The notes: a model not told the origin generated them from the letters alone. Counted from the stretch's first letter, positions 35,618 to 46,097 are shown. The stretch is DNA of 64,000 nucleotides from Flavobacterium rhamnosiphilum (GCF_004349195.1 NZ_SMLG01000002.1:1-64000); one strand, 5' to 3'. Translations and numbers: made by a program.

Positions 35618-35738
35618 TATTCTAAATCTCCTGTCTCATCCTAAAAAAGCCTACCTATTTACTCTCAATCCTGAAATTGATTTACTCCTCAAGTGGCAAC
35701 AAATCTTAAAAAACCACTGGTTAATTCAATTTAATTAA

Positions 35739-35907
35739 CTAACTTTCATATGTTGATATTTATTGTTTTTTATCGGTCATATGTAATTCGCATATCATCA
35801 TTGGTGTTTGCGACCCAATTACGGTCATGCTCATTTCATATACTTATATTGATTTACCAATTCTAAATATTGGGGCTAACGCTATTTAATTTTTATACCG
35901 TACGACT
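35739..35907. other. Spacer before the PAS protein
   Basis: AT-rich, with the near-repeated words CATATGTTGATAT and CATATGTAATTCGCATATCAT. No clear TAnnTTTG and no gene. Together with the sequence from 35449 it forms a 459-base gap that otherwise contains only the short ORF and the terminator. Confidence 0.3.
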
Positions 35908-38061
35908 ATGAAAATTTCTTTAGAAAAAAAAATAATCATTGGATTTATCCTCAACCTATTCGTTGTTTTTGCCATAGCTTGGATTTTTATTTTAAGGATT
36001 GACAAGCAAAGAAACCAAGCTTTGGATACTTCATTGAATTGGATAGAAATTGCATTACTCATTCTTTCGGTCATTTTGTTGATCGTCGTTTATTTTATCA
36101 TTCGGTCCCAACTGCAGGCTAAAAATGTTTCTCAAGATTTACTTTTAGAAAACAAGCAATTACTGCAATCGATTCTTGACAACACTTTGAGTCCGATGTT
36201 TATAAAAAAAATAAATGGAGAATATCTATTGATAAATAAACAATTTGAATCTTTATATAAAATCTCAAATGAAGAAATAATAGGTAAAACGGATCATGAT
36301 TTTTTACCTGCATCAATAGCCGATGTTTACCGAAATTCTGATTTTGAGGTTGTAAAAGCATTAAAAGAATTAAAAACCGAGGAAACTATTCAACAATCTG
36401 ACGGCATGCATACGTACATTGCCGTGAAATTTCCTATCTATGATTCCACAAAAAGAATTTATGCCATTGGTGGGATTTTTACTGACATCTCCGAAAGGAA
36501 AAAACTGGAAGAATCTTCCAAAGCCGCTGATAATTTTTTTAGAATGTCAGTAGACATGATGATTATTTCCACTATGGATAAATTCATAAAAGTGAATCCG
36601 GCAGTCAGTAAAATTTTAGGATATTCAGAAGAAGAACTATTAAGTAAAAGCTTTCTGGAATTCACACATCCTGATGATATTGAAATTACACAAAAAGAAG
36701 TTTCTAAACTTCAAACCGGAGTTCCAACAATAAAATTCGAAAACAGATATATTTGTAAAGACGGCTCCATAAAATGGCTCATATGGTCCGTATTTCCTGA
36801 TATTTCGTCTGGATTACTGTATGCCGTAGCCCGCGATATTACCGCTCAAAAAGAAATTGAAAGTGCATTAAATGTCGCTAATACATTTTTCTACATGTCG
36901 TTTGATATGTTTGTAGTCATTAAAAACGAAAAATTTGTAAAAGTAAATCCTGCTTTCACAAGAATACTTGGATACGATCAAAGAGAAATAATCAACAAGC
37001 CATTTTTAGATTTTATACACCCTGACGATGCTACCATTTTTATGGATGGTATAAAAAAATTACAAGTCAGCGACTCCGTTATAAGTCATAGAGTACGGGA
37101 ACGACTAAAAGACGGCTCTTACAAATGGTTTGATTGGACCAGCACAATCGACATTCAAACAGGAATAATTTATGCCGTGGCAAGAGATGTTTCGGAATTG
37201 ATTAAAAATGAAGAATCCTTGAAGATTGCAAATATGTTTTTTGACATGGCATTCGACATTTTAACCGTTGCCAAAGACGAGCATTTTATCAAAATCAATC
37301 AGGCTTTCACGAAAACCCTCGGGTATAATCAGGAAGACATGGATCGGATTAAATTCATGGATTTAATTCACCCCGACGACAAGAAAACTGCGGGAGAAGT
37401 ACTGGAAAAACATTTAAAAGGAGAGTCAGTGGTTAATTTTAGAACGCGATTTATTAGTAAAGACGGTTCTTATAAATGGATTGATTGGAATAGTAATATG
37501 GATCTTCAGAACGGGATATTTTATTCTGTTGGACGAAATGTTACGGAACTTGTAGAGCTCGAAAAGGAACAGCAAACAGCCATAGATAATCTCTATGAAA
37601 ATGAAGAAAAATTACGATTAATAGTCGAAAATATCAGTGAGGGAATTATTGTGGCAGACGCCGATAAAAAAATAATCATGGCCAATAACATGGCCAATGA
37701 GATTTTTGGAATCGAAGAGGACGACAAAATATCCCCGAATTTAAGCAATCATTTTGAGCTCTATTTTCCTGATGAAAAAACCATTTTCCCTTCGCAAAAC
37801 TTACCTATGGAACGCGCACTAAGCGGCGAAGTGACTACTGATGTTGAAATAATTCTTTGGAATCCAATGGCTCAGGAAAAGAAAAGAGTGCTGATTAGCG
37901 GCAGACCATTAGTCGATCAAAATAATAATGTGGTTTTAGCTGTCGTAACGATAAAAGATATTAGCAAATACAAACAAATGGAGGAAGATTTGAAAGAATC
38001 CGAATCAAAATGCAGACAATTAATAGGATTTAAAAAAGGCAGTACCGACACCATGATTTAA
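35908..38061 (+). CDS. Membrane protein with five PAS domains and no kinase domain
   Basis: 717 residues. Two membrane helices (about 9-29 and 46-66) are followed by five PAS domains at about 85-195, 205-315, 325-432, 445-552 and 575-695. PAS 2-4 are internal repeats sharing FxKVNPAxxxxLGY, IHPDD and KDGSxKW. Proteins of this plan normally end in HisKA and ATPase domains. Here the frame stops after a sixth linker (EEDLKESESKCRQLIGFKKG), with no kinase, GGDEF or HAMP part. It is therefore truncated or works as a non-catalytic sensor. The next gene is convergent, so no kinase follows in trans. Confidence 0.8.
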   Translation: MKISLEKKIIIGFILNLFVVFAIAWIFILRIDKQRNQALDTSLNWIEIALLILSVILLIVVYFIIRSQLQAKNVSQDLLLENKQLLQSILDNTLSPMFIKKINGEYLLINKQFESLYKISNEEIIGKTDHDFLPASIADVYRNSDFEVVKALKELKTEETIQQSDGMHTYIAVKFPIYDSTKRIYAIGGIFTDISERKKLEESSKAADNFFRMSVDMMIISTMDKFIKVNPAVSKILGYSEEELLSKSFLEFTHPDDIEITQKEVSKLQTGVPTIKFENRYICKDGSIKWLIWSVFPDISSGLLYAVARDITAQKEIESALNVANTFFYMSFDMFVVIKNEKFVKVNPAFTRILGYDQREIINKPFLDFIHPDDATIFMDGIKKLQVSDSVISHRVRERLKDGSYKWFDWTSTIDIQTGIIYAVARDVSELIKNEESLKIANMFFDMAFDILTVAKDEHFIKINQAFTKTLGYNQEDMDRIKFMDLIHPDDKKTAGEVLEKHLKGESVVNFRTRFISKDGSYKWIDWNSNMDLQNGIFYSVGRNVTELVELEKEQQTAIDNLYENEEKLRLIVENISEGIIVADADKKIIMANNMANEIFGIEEDDKISPNLSNHFELYFPDEKTIFPSQNLPMERALSGEVTTDVEIILWNPMAQEKKRVLISGRPLVDQNNNVVLAVVTIKDISKYKQMEEDLKESESKCRQLIGFKKGSTDTMI

Positions 38062-38096
38062 ACACTAAACGGAATCTGGGAACCAATACTTTTGTG

Positions 38097-38693
38097 CTAT
38101 AATTTCTTTTTCAAATTCTCTTTAACGGCATCAAACCATTCGTTTCTTAAGATACTTAATATAATGCTGTCCCGTCGCACTTCACTTTCCAGGGTTGGCA
38201 TGTGATTGCGCAACACTCCTTCTACTTTACAACCGATGCTTTTCATGGCCGCAATACTTCGTTCGTTATTATTGTCAGCCCTAAATTCTACACGTTCTAT
38301 TCCTAAAGTTTCGAATGCAAATTGCAACAGTAAAAATTTACAATGCTTGTTTAACCCTGTTCCTCGAAACGCTTTACCGTACCAAGTATACCCCAATTGA
38401 AGTGTCTTGAATTCTAAATTGATATCGTAAAAACGGGTACTTCCAGCATATTTCCCTGATTTTTTATCGAAAACGATAAAGGGGAATTCTGTTCCGTTCT
38501 CTCTTGCTTTTAGCGCAATTTGAATGTATTTCTCTAAATTTTCTTTACCATTTGCCTGAACAAGGGAATACTTCCAAGTCTCTGGTTCATTCATGGAAAT
38601 TTCCAATAGATTTTCAACATCTGATTCCTGTAATGGGCGCAGTAAAACCGTTTCGTCTTCGAGGATGGTATTTTGAGGGAAATCTGTATTCAT
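38097..38693 (-). CDS. GNAT-family N-acetyltransferase (RimJ/RimL type)
   Basis: 198 residues. It has the RimJ/RimL layout: LLRPLQESDVENLLEI at the N-terminus, FPFIVFDKKSGKYAGSTRFY in the middle, LGYTWYGKAFRGTGLNKHCK as the acetyl-CoA-binding A motif, and RVEFRADNNNERSIAAMKSI toward the end. It acetylates an amino group, perhaps of a ribosomal protein or amino acid; the substrate is unknown. It is a single gene, convergent with the PAS gene and divergent from the GH31 gene. Confidence 0.87.
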   Translation of the reverse strand: MNTDFPQNTILEDETVLLRPLQESDVENLLEISMNEPETWKYSLVQANGKENLEKYIQIALKARENGTEFPFIVFDKKSGKYAGSTRFYDINLEFKTLQLGYTWYGKAFRGTGLNKHCKFLLLQFAFETLGIERVEFRADNNNERSIAAMKSIGCKVEGVLRNHMPTLESEVRRDSIILSILRNEWFDAVKENLKKKL

Positions 38694-38808
38694 ATTTTAA
38701 CATTTAAACCGTTTAATCTTTGAAATTTCTGCTGCTGTTAATTTTCTCTCTAAAATTACTGAATTTGTTAAAAGACCCTGAACAAATTAAAAAATTGCTC
38801 CTTTTTTT

Positions 38809-38816
38809 TACTTTTG
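38809..38816 (+). promoter_or_regulatory. -7 element of the GH31 gene
   Basis: TACTTTTG is a full TAnnTTTG. It overlaps the TTG at 38814 that opens the longest reading frame, so translation must start further down, at the ATG 38868. Confidence 0.55.
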
Positions 38817-38867
38817 TCAGTTCACAAATATACACCATCGAAACAAAACGTGGCTTATCATAAATTT

Positions 38868-41800
38868 ATGAACAAAATTATTCGCAACAGCAGCTTTAGC
38901 ATAACAGCTGTAATGGCATTCGCAATGCTGTTTTCTAACCTTCAGGTAAATGCAGGCACAAAAATAAAGTATCCTTTATCACATTTTAAGGAAGCGCAAA
39001 AAGTTACCGGCGCAAAAATCATCAACCCAACAACTGTTGAAGTATTGTACGCCGATAACCAGCGTTTAACCATCGATTTTTATGGGGAGAATATCTTTAG
39101 ATTATTTCAGGACAATAATGGCGGTGTCATCAGAGATCCGGAAGCTAAACCCGAAGCGCAAATTTTGGTGAACAATCCACGTAAGCCGGTTTCAAAATTG
39201 ACTTTAACCGATCAAAATGGAGAGTTGGTGATATCAACTGGCAAAATCAGCATTATCATCAATAAAAACACCTCCTTATTTAAGGTGGTTAAAAAAGAAA
39301 ACCAGGAGATAGTTTTGGAAGAAACAGAACCTGTAAAATTCGAAAAAAGCAGAGTTTCGATTACGCTAAAAGAAAACCCGCAAGAGTATTTTTATGGTGG
39401 TGGTGTGCAAAATGGCCGTTTCTCCCATAAAGGAAAATCGATTGCCATTGAAAACCAAAACAGTTGGACAGATGGCGGTGTAGCCTCTCCAACACCCTAT
39501 TATTGGAGTACCAAAGGGTACGGCCTAATGTGGTACACCTTTAAACAAGGTCGATACGATTTTGGCGCAAAAGATAAAGGAACGGTAAAACTTTTCCACG
39601 AAACAGATTATTTGGATCTATTTTTCATGATCAATGATGGTATTGTTCCCTTATTGAACGATTTTTATCAACTGACCGGAAATCCGGTTTTATTGCCAAA
39701 ATTCGGTTTTTACGAAGGTCATTTGAATGCTTTTAACCGGGATTATTGGAAAGAAGACCCTGCCGGGATTTTATTTGAAGACGGAAAGACCTATAAAGAA
39801 AGCCAAAAAGACAATGGCGGTATAAAAGAATCGCTTAATGGCGAAAAAAACAATTACCTGTTTTCTGCCCGTGGCGTTATCGACCGCTACAAAAAACACG
39901 ATATGCCCTTGGGTTGGATTTTACCAAACGATGGTTATGGCGCAGGTTATGGCCAAACAGAAACGTTAGACGGCAATATCGCTAACTTAAAAAGCTTTGG
40001 CGATTACGCCCGTAAAAACGGCGTTGAAATTGGCTTGTGGACACAGTCTGACTTGCATCCTAAACCAGAAGTGAGCGCATTACTGCAAAGAGATATTTTA
40101 AAAGAAGTAAGAGATGCCGGTGTTAGGGTACTTAAAACCGATGTGGCCTGGGTAGGCGCAGGTTATTCATTTGGTTTAAATGGCGTAGCCGATGTTGGAC
40201 AAACCATGCCATATTACGGTAACGATGCCAGACCTTTCATTATCTCGTTAGATGGTTGGGCCGGTACACAACGTTACGCAACTATCTGGAGTGGTGACCA
40301 AACCGGTGGCAATTGGGAGTACATCCGTTTCCATATCCCAACATATATTGGTTCTGGTTTATCTGGCCAGCCAAACATAACTTCTGATATGGATGGTATT
40401 TTTGGCGGTAAAAACGGGTCAATGAATATCAGAGATTTTCAATGGAAAACCTTTACTCCTATGCAGTTGAACATGGATGGTTGGGGTTCTAGCCAAAAAT
40501 ACCCACACGCACAAGACGAACCGGCTGCCTCTATTAACCGTAATTATTTAAAACTAAAATCTGAGCTGTTGCCTTACCAATACAGCATTGCAAAAGAAGC
40601 AGTAAATGGTTTGCCAATGATTAGAGCGATGTTTTTAGCCAGTTCAAATGGGTATACATTGGGATCTGCTACACAGTATCAATACTTGTTTGGCCCTAAT
40701 TTTTTAATAGCGCCAATTTATCAAGTCACCAAGATTGATGAAAAAGGAAACGACATCCGTGATAATATTTACTTACCAGAAGGCAGTTGGATTGACTATT
40801 TTTCAGGAGAGAAATATACTGGAAATGCAATCATCAATAGTTTTGAAACACCGATTTGGAAACTACCTGTTTTTGTAAAAAGCGGGGCCATTATACCGAT
40901 GGCAAATGCCACAAACAACGTAGCCGAAATTAATAAAGCATTGCGCAGTTATGAGATTTATCCGGCCGGGAATAGCAGTTTTACCGAATACGATGATGAC
41001 GGAACAACCGAAGCCTACAAACTGGGTAAAGGTGCTACAACCTTAATTTCTTCTTCGGTAAATAAAATCAATGCCACCATTACTATTGAAACTACCAAAG
41101 GTGATTTTGAAGGTTTTGTGAAAGAGAAGGCAACAAACTTTGTTATTAACGTAACCGAACAACCTAATACCGTTACGGCAAAAGTTGGAGGCAAAAACCT
41201 GAAACTGAAAATGGTTAAATCGGCAGATGAATTTGCCAAACAACAGAATGTTTATTTTTACGATGCTACACCTAATTTAAACCGATTTGCTACCAAAGGA
41301 AGTGAATTTGAAAAAGTGGTGATGGCTAAAAACCCACAATTGCTGGTAAAATTAGCCTCTACCGATGTAACTGCAAATGGAATTACACTTGATATTAAAG
41401 GCTATATTTTTGAACCTGCAGATAAACACCGAATTTCTACAGGCGCATTGAAAACACCCGATTTAGCACAGGTTAGCGAAAAAGATGCATCTGCTTTTAC
41501 ATTAAAACCAACTTGGAAAACGGTACCCAATGCCGATTTCTACGAAATTGAGTTCAACACTATGTTATACACCACCATTAAAGACACCACAATGTTATTT
41601 GATGGTTTAACAGCCGAAACTGCTTATTCTTTTAAACTGAGAGCAGTTAATAAAGATGGTCATTCTGATTGGGCAAGCATTAATGCAAAAACAACCGCCA
41701 ATCCCTTACAGTTTGCCATTAAAGGAATTAAAGCGACAAGTACTGCTGAAAGTCAGGAAGGTTCTGGTTTAAATAAATTATTTGATTTTGATCAAGATAA

Positions 41801-42725
41801 TGGTTGGCACACCATCTGGGGCGTAAACTCGTTGCCTTTTGATGTGGTAATGGATTTGAAGAGCATGAACCAGCTGGAGAAATTCCAGTACTTGCCACGC
41901 ATTGGCGGAGGCAATGGCGTATTGTTGAAGGGAACGGTATTTTATAGCTCCAATAAAACCACTTGGACAGAGGCCGGGAAATTTGTATGGGCCAAAAATG
42001 GCGACACAAAAACATTCGATTTCGCTAATCACCCAACTGCCCGCTACATTAAACTAGCTATTACCGAAGGTGTTGGCGGTTTTGGTTCTGGTAGAGAACT
42101 ATATGTATTTAAAGTACCTGGAACAGAAAGTTTCTTCCCTGGTGATATCAATAACGATAAATTGATTGATGAAAACGATTTAACCTCATACACCAACTAC
42201 ACCGGTTTACGCAAAGGCGATGGCGATTTTGATGGTTACATCAGTAATGGCGATATCAACAAAAACGGTTTAATTGATGCTTTCGATATTTCGAATGTGA
42301 CTACGCAATTGGATGCTGGCGTAGAAATTGACAAAGTCGATAAATTGGCTGGAAGCTTAACCTTAAGCACTGCAAAAACAAGCTACAATGCTGGCGAAAC
42401 TGTAGAAATAACCGTAAAAGGTGCAAATTTAGCCAGCGTAAATGCATTAAGTTTTGGCTTACCTTACAATCCACAAGATTTCGAATTTATGGGCATAGAA
42501 GCTTTAGCGCTTAAGGATATGCAAAACCTTACTTACGATAGGTTGCATACCAACGGCAAAAAAGCATTGTATCCAACTTTTGTGAACATTGGAGATAAAG
42601 AAACGCTAAAAGGTACTGCTGATTTATTCATTATTAAATTAAAAGCGAAACGCAAATTAACCGTTAGCCTAAAACCAGTAGATGGTTTATTGGTTGACAA
42701 AGCGTTAAACACGGTTTCTTTTTAA
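38868..42725 (+). CDS. GH31 glycosidase with discoidin, dockerin-like and cohesin-like modules
   Basis: 1285 residues from the ATG at 38868, which gives a proper signal peptide (SITAVMAFAMLFSNLQVNA). The catalytic TIM barrel is GH31: RVLKTDVAWVG with probable nucleophile Asp425 and IWSGDQTGGNW with probable acid/base Asp477, flanked by an N-terminal beta domain and DUF5110-like domain. After about 880 come a fibronectin III-like domain, an F5/8 type C domain, a dockerin-like segment with two EF-hand loops (GDINNDKLIDENDL and GDINKNGLIDAFDI) and a final cohesin-like domain (about 1160-1285). It is probably an exported alpha-glucosidase or alpha-xylosidase. Base composition is richer in GC than its neighbours, which may mean transfer. 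Confidence 0.88.
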   Translation: MNKIIRNSSFSITAVMAFAMLFSNLQVNAGTKIKYPLSHFKEAQKVTGAKIINPTTVEVLYADNQRLTIDFYGENIFRLFQDNNGGVIRDPEAKPEAQILVNNPRKPVSKLTLTDQNGELVISTGKISIIINKNTSLFKVVKKENQEIVLEETEPVKFEKSRVSITLKENPQEYFYGGGVQNGRFSHKGKSIAIENQNSWTDGGVASPTPYYWSTKGYGLMWYTFKQGRYDFGAKDKGTVKLFHETDYLDLFFMINDGIVPLLNDFYQLTGNPVLLPKFGFYEGHLNAFNRDYWKEDPAGILFEDGKTYKESQKDNGGIKESLNGEKNNYLFSARGVIDRYKKHDMPLGWILPNDGYGAGYGQTETLDGNIANLKSFGDYARKNGVEIGLWTQSDLHPKPEVSALLQRDILKEVRDAGVRVLKTDVAWVGAGYSFGLNGVADVGQTMPYYGNDARPFIISLDGWAGTQRYATIWSGDQTGGNWEYIRFHIPTYIGSGLSGQPNITSDMDGIFGGKNGSMNIRDFQWKTFTPMQLNMDGWGSSQKYPHAQDEPAASINRNYLKLKSELLPYQYSIAKEAVNGLPMIRAMFLASSNGYTLGSATQYQYLFGPNFLIAPIYQVTKIDEKGNDIRDNIYLPEGSWIDYFSGEKYTGNAIINSFETPIWKLPVFVKSGAIIPMANATNNVAEINKALRSYEIYPAGNSSFTEYDDDGTTEAYKLGKGATTLISSSVNKINATITIETTKGDFEGFVKEKATNFVINVTEQPNTVTAKVGGKNLKLKMVKSADEFAKQQNVYFYDATPNLNRFATKGSEFEKVVMAKNPQLLVKLASTDVTANGITLDIKGYIFEPADKHRISTGALKTPDLAQVSEKDASAFTLKPTWKTVPNADFYEIEFNTMLYTTIKDTTMLFDGLTAETAYSFKLRAVNKDGHSDWASINAKTTANPLQFAIKGIKATSTAESQEGSGLNKLFDFDQDNGWHTIWGVNSLPFDVVMDLKSMNQLEKFQYLPRIGGGNGVLLKGTVFYSSNKTTWTEAGKFVWAKNGDTKTFDFANHPTARYIKLAITEGVGGFGSGRELYVFKVPGTESFFPGDINNDKLIDENDLTSYTNYTGLRKGDGDFDGYISNGDINKNGLIDAFDISNVTTQLDAGVEIDKVDKLAGSLTLSTAKTSYNAGETVEITVKGANLASVNALSFGLPYNPQDFEFMGIEALALKDMQNLTYDRLHTNGKKALYPTFVNIGDKETLKGTADLFIIKLKAKRKLTVSLKPVDGLLVDKALNTVSF

Positions 42726-42764
42726 GCTAATGGTCGGTGTCTTCACCAACCTGATATAATATCA

Positions 42765-42801
42765 AAAAAGCTCCCCAAAAGAAAATTTCGGGGAGCTTTT
42801 T
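42765..42801 (+). terminator. Terminator of the GH31 gene
   Basis: AAAAAGCTCCCC and GGGGAGCTTTTT form a 12-bp stem with a 13-base loop and a T run. Confidence 0.85.
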
Positions 42802-43064
42802 ACTTTTATTTTTTTTCATTCCTCTACAATTTTACCTTCTAGAATGATAATCTATGCTCCCATTTGTATCCCTTTATTCAAATATTAAAATCGCATTTTC
42901 GACAGAGGGACGATATCAAATCAAGTCGTAAATTTGATACAAATCTCTAAATTTAACTTCTTACAATTTAGCCATTTATTATTTTTATTTTCTTAATTTC
43001 GTTGTCGGTAGCAAAAAATTAGTTTGACTAAATAACTACGAACTCCAATTTTAAAAATTAAATA
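42802..43064. other. Spacer before the M16 protease gene
   Basis: No gene. TAATTTCG (42994-43001), one base off TAnnTTTG, could be the -7 element of the M16 gene with a leader of about 58 bases. Confidence 0.35.
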
Positions 43065-45905
43065 ATGAAACCAATCCAGTTTTTAATCCTTCATTTCGTT
43101 CTTTTTACTGCATTCAGTTCCTATTCCCAAAATCAAAGTAAAACGGATAAATCAAAAGAGTTTAAAGTAGAATTTGAACAGTTCACCTTAGAAAACGGAC
43201 TGCATGTAATCTTGCATATAGATCGATCTGACCCTGTTGTTGCTGTTGCTTTGACCAGCCATGTGGGATCAGCGAGAGAAAAAGTGGGTCGTACCGGATT
43301 TGCACATTTATTCGAACATTTGCTTTTCTTGGAATCTGAAAACTTGGGTAAAGGAGGACTTGATAAAATGAGTGCCCGAATTGGCGGCTCTGGTGCCAAT
43401 GGCTCAACGAATAGAGACCGTACCGAATATTTTCAAACCGTTCCTAAAGACGCATTGGAAAAAATGATTTGGGCTGAAGCTGATAAATTAGGCTATTTCA
43501 TCAATACCGTGACGGAACCTGTTCTAGCCAAAGAAAAACAGGTCGTTAAAAATGAGAAAAGACAAAGTTATGACAACAGACCTTATGGGCACAACTTTTC
43601 TGTAATCTCTAAAAATTTATACCCGGCAACTCATCCGTACAGTTGGGAAGTCATTGGTTCCTTAGAAGATTTACAAAATGCCACACTGGAAGATGTAAAA
43701 AGTTTCTACAATCGCTGGTATGTACCTAATAATGTTACGTTAACTATAGCAGGTGATTTTGATGTCAAACAAACCAAAGTATGGGTCGAAAAATACTTTG
43801 GAGAAATAAAACGTGGGCAAGACATTCCTAAAATGGAGAAACAGCCTGTAACATTGACCGAAACCAAAAAACTATATTATGAAGATAATTTTGCCAAGTT
43901 ACCGCAACTCACACTGACATGGCCTTCTGTTTATGAATACCATCCTGACAGTTATGCCTTGGAAGTTTTGGCCAGCTATCTTTCAAAAGGTAAAAAAGCA
44001 CCTTTATACAAAACCCTCGTAGAAGACAAAAAATTAACCGATGCCACTGATTTGTTCCAATACAATTCAGAAATAGCAGGCCAGTATATGCTAAGTGTTA
44101 CTGCTTTTGAAAAAACAAATTTGAATGACGTAATGAATGGCGTTAACGAAGCTTTTAAAAACTTTGAGACCGAAGGAATTTCACAGCAGGATTTAAATAG
44201 AATTAAAGCGGGACAAGAAACTGCTTTTTACACGAATCTATCCAGTGTATTAGGGAAAGGATTTCAACTGGCGCAATATGAAATTTTTCTAGGAACTCCT
44301 GATTATATCAATCAAGATGTAAAAAATATTCTTGCGGTAACTACCGAAGATGTAATGCGTGTGTATCAAAAATACATCAAAGGGAAACATTTTGTTGCCA
44401 CTAGTTTTGTACCAAAAGGAGAAGCAAATTTAATCCTAGATGGTTCATCATTAGCAACCGTTGTTGAGGAAAAAATTATTGAAGGAAAAGAAGATTCATT
44501 TGATGCCAGCATTGCAGCAACGTATGAAAAAACACCTTCTAAATTTGATCGAAGTATGGAACCAGCTTATGGAGAAAGCCCTGATGTAAAATTACCGTTG
44601 GTGTGGAAAAGCAAATTGTCATCCGGTTTAAATGTTTTAGGTATCGAAAACCACGAAGTTCCCCTTGTTCAATTTCAATTGCAAATTAAAGGCGGAATGC
44701 TACTTGAAAATACCGATACAATAGGAGTATCAACTATGCTGGCTGAACTGATGACAAAAGGTACCAAAAACAAAACTCCGGAGCAACTGGAGAATGCCAT
44801 TGAAAGTCTTGGAGCCACAATTAAAGCATATGCGACTGATGAATCCATTTTTATTTCAGGAAATACCCTGGCAAAGAATTACAATGCAACTATGGCATTA
44901 GTTCAAGAAATAGTGTTGCAACCTCGTTGGGATACCAAGGAATTTGATTTGATTAAACAAAGTACTTTAAGCCAAATTATACAACAAAAAGCAGATCCAA
45001 ATAGTATTGCCAGAAATGAATTCAAAAAATTAATTTATGGTAAAGAATCTATTTTGGCGAATAATCGCATTGGTACCGAAAATTCTGTCAACAGTATTAC
45101 TATTGATGATTTGAAAAATTATTATATTAAAAACATTGCTCCATCTGTTACTGATTTTCAAATTGTTGGTGCTATTTCAAAAACGAATGTGACACATTCA
45201 TTAGCCACTTTAAATAAAAACTGGGAGGCTAAGACAGTTACCATTCCTAAAATAGCAACTACAAATACGGTTGTATCATCAAAAATTTATTTTTATGATG
45301 TTCCAGGTGCAAAACAATCTGTAATCCGAATTGGTTATCCTGCTCTTGCCGCTACTGACAAAGATTTTTATCCAGCCCAAATCATGAATTACCGTTTGGG
45401 CGGTGGTGGTTTCGCTTCACAATTAACGCAACAATTGCGTGAAGGAAAAGGATATACGTATGGCATCGGTTCCTCATTTGATGGTTCAACCAACAAAGGT
45501 CCATTTACTATTTCTAGTGGTGTACGTTCTAATGTAACGTTTGAATCCGTTAGTTTGATAAAAGAAATTGTAGCGCAATATGGAAAAAATTTCAACGAGA
45601 ATGATCTTGAAGTGACTAAAGGATATTTAATCAAAAGTAATGCAAGAGCATTTGAAACGCTTTCGGCTAAACTGGAAATGCTGTATGATATCAGTAACTA
45701 CAACTACGCTGATGATTACGCAAAAAAACAAGAAAGCATTGTAAAAAACAGCACTATTGGAGAGCTAAAAAAGCTTTCAGAGACGTATTTGAATACTGAT
45801 AAAATGATCTATTTAGTGGTAGGCGATGCTGAAACGCAATTGAAAAAGCTAGAGCAGATTGGTTTTGGAGAGCCAATTCTTTTGAATAAACCAGCGGTAA
45901 AATAA
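43065..45905 (+). CDS. M16-family zinc metallopeptidase (two-domain)
   Basis: 946 residues with a signal peptide (FVLFTAFSSYSQ), so it acts in the periplasm or on the outer membrane. The inverted zinc site HLFEH is at 81-85 in GRTGFAHLFEHLLF, with the downstream NEKRQS region supplying the third ligand. A second M16 domain (about 500-940) with LGGGGFASQLTQQLREGKGY lacks the zinc site and forms the other half of the clamshell, as in single-chain pitrilysin-like enzymes. It degrades peptides. A structured repeat follows the stop by 41 bases. Confidence 0.92.
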   Translation: MKPIQFLILHFVLFTAFSSYSQNQSKTDKSKEFKVEFEQFTLENGLHVILHIDRSDPVVAVALTSHVGSAREKVGRTGFAHLFEHLLFLESENLGKGGLDKMSARIGGSGANGSTNRDRTEYFQTVPKDALEKMIWAEADKLGYFINTVTEPVLAKEKQVVKNEKRQSYDNRPYGHNFSVISKNLYPATHPYSWEVIGSLEDLQNATLEDVKSFYNRWYVPNNVTLTIAGDFDVKQTKVWVEKYFGEIKRGQDIPKMEKQPVTLTETKKLYYEDNFAKLPQLTLTWPSVYEYHPDSYALEVLASYLSKGKKAPLYKTLVEDKKLTDATDLFQYNSEIAGQYMLSVTAFEKTNLNDVMNGVNEAFKNFETEGISQQDLNRIKAGQETAFYTNLSSVLGKGFQLAQYEIFLGTPDYINQDVKNILAVTTEDVMRVYQKYIKGKHFVATSFVPKGEANLILDGSSLATVVEEKIIEGKEDSFDASIAATYEKTPSKFDRSMEPAYGESPDVKLPLVWKSKLSSGLNVLGIENHEVPLVQFQLQIKGGMLLENTDTIGVSTMLAELMTKGTKNKTPEQLENAIESLGATIKAYATDESIFISGNTLAKNYNATMALVQEIVLQPRWDTKEFDLIKQSTLSQIIQQKADPNSIARNEFKKLIYGKESILANNRIGTENSVNSITIDDLKNYYIKNIAPSVTDFQIVGAISKTNVTHSLATLNKNWEAKTVTIPKIATTNTVVSSKIYFYDVPGAKQSVIRIGYPALAATDKDFYPAQIMNYRLGGGGFASQLTQQLREGKGYTYGIGSSFDGSTNKGPFTISSGVRSNVTFESVSLIKEIVAQYGKNFNENDLEVTKGYLIKSNARAFETLSAKLEMLYDISNYNYADDYAKKQESIVKNSTIGELKKLSETYLNTDKMIYLVVGDAETQLKKLEQIGFGEPILLNKPAVK

Positions 45906-45946
45906 ACGCTGATTTAATATTCCGGGTTATACATCACTGATTGTAT

Positions 45947-46091
45947 TAGCCCAGATCGAAGTGAAAATCCCGGACTGTAAAAAAATAATTTTTCTTGTCC
46001 TGAAAGAGCGACCAACGGAAGCTCCTTTCAGGATTTAGAAAAATATTTTTTTTTAAGGGAGGATTGAAACGGAGCGCTGGATTAGCTCCTA
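45947..46091 (+). repeat. Structured intergenic repeat, copy 2
   Basis: It opens TAGCCCAGATCGAAGTGAAAATCC and closes GATTGAAACGGAGCGCTGG, ATTAGCTCCTAAA. An inner pair TTGTCCTGAAAGAGC / GGAAGCTCCTTTCAGGA forms a hairpin. It fills the whole gap between the M16 gene and the convergent gene ending at 46098. Same family as copies at 537 and 59777. Confidence 0.6.
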
Positions 46092-46097
46092 AAAACA

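Noticed and set aside
35595..35738. 47-codon ORF (MSNSWLFVILNLLSHPKK...)
   Set aside because: It starts inside the terminator hairpin at 35587 and has no promoter. It might be a decayed gene end, but nothing supports it.
38814..38867. Extended N-terminus of the GH31 protein from TTG 38814
   Set aside because: The TTG overlaps the -7 element TACTTTTG, and the 18 extra residues would precede a normal signal peptide.
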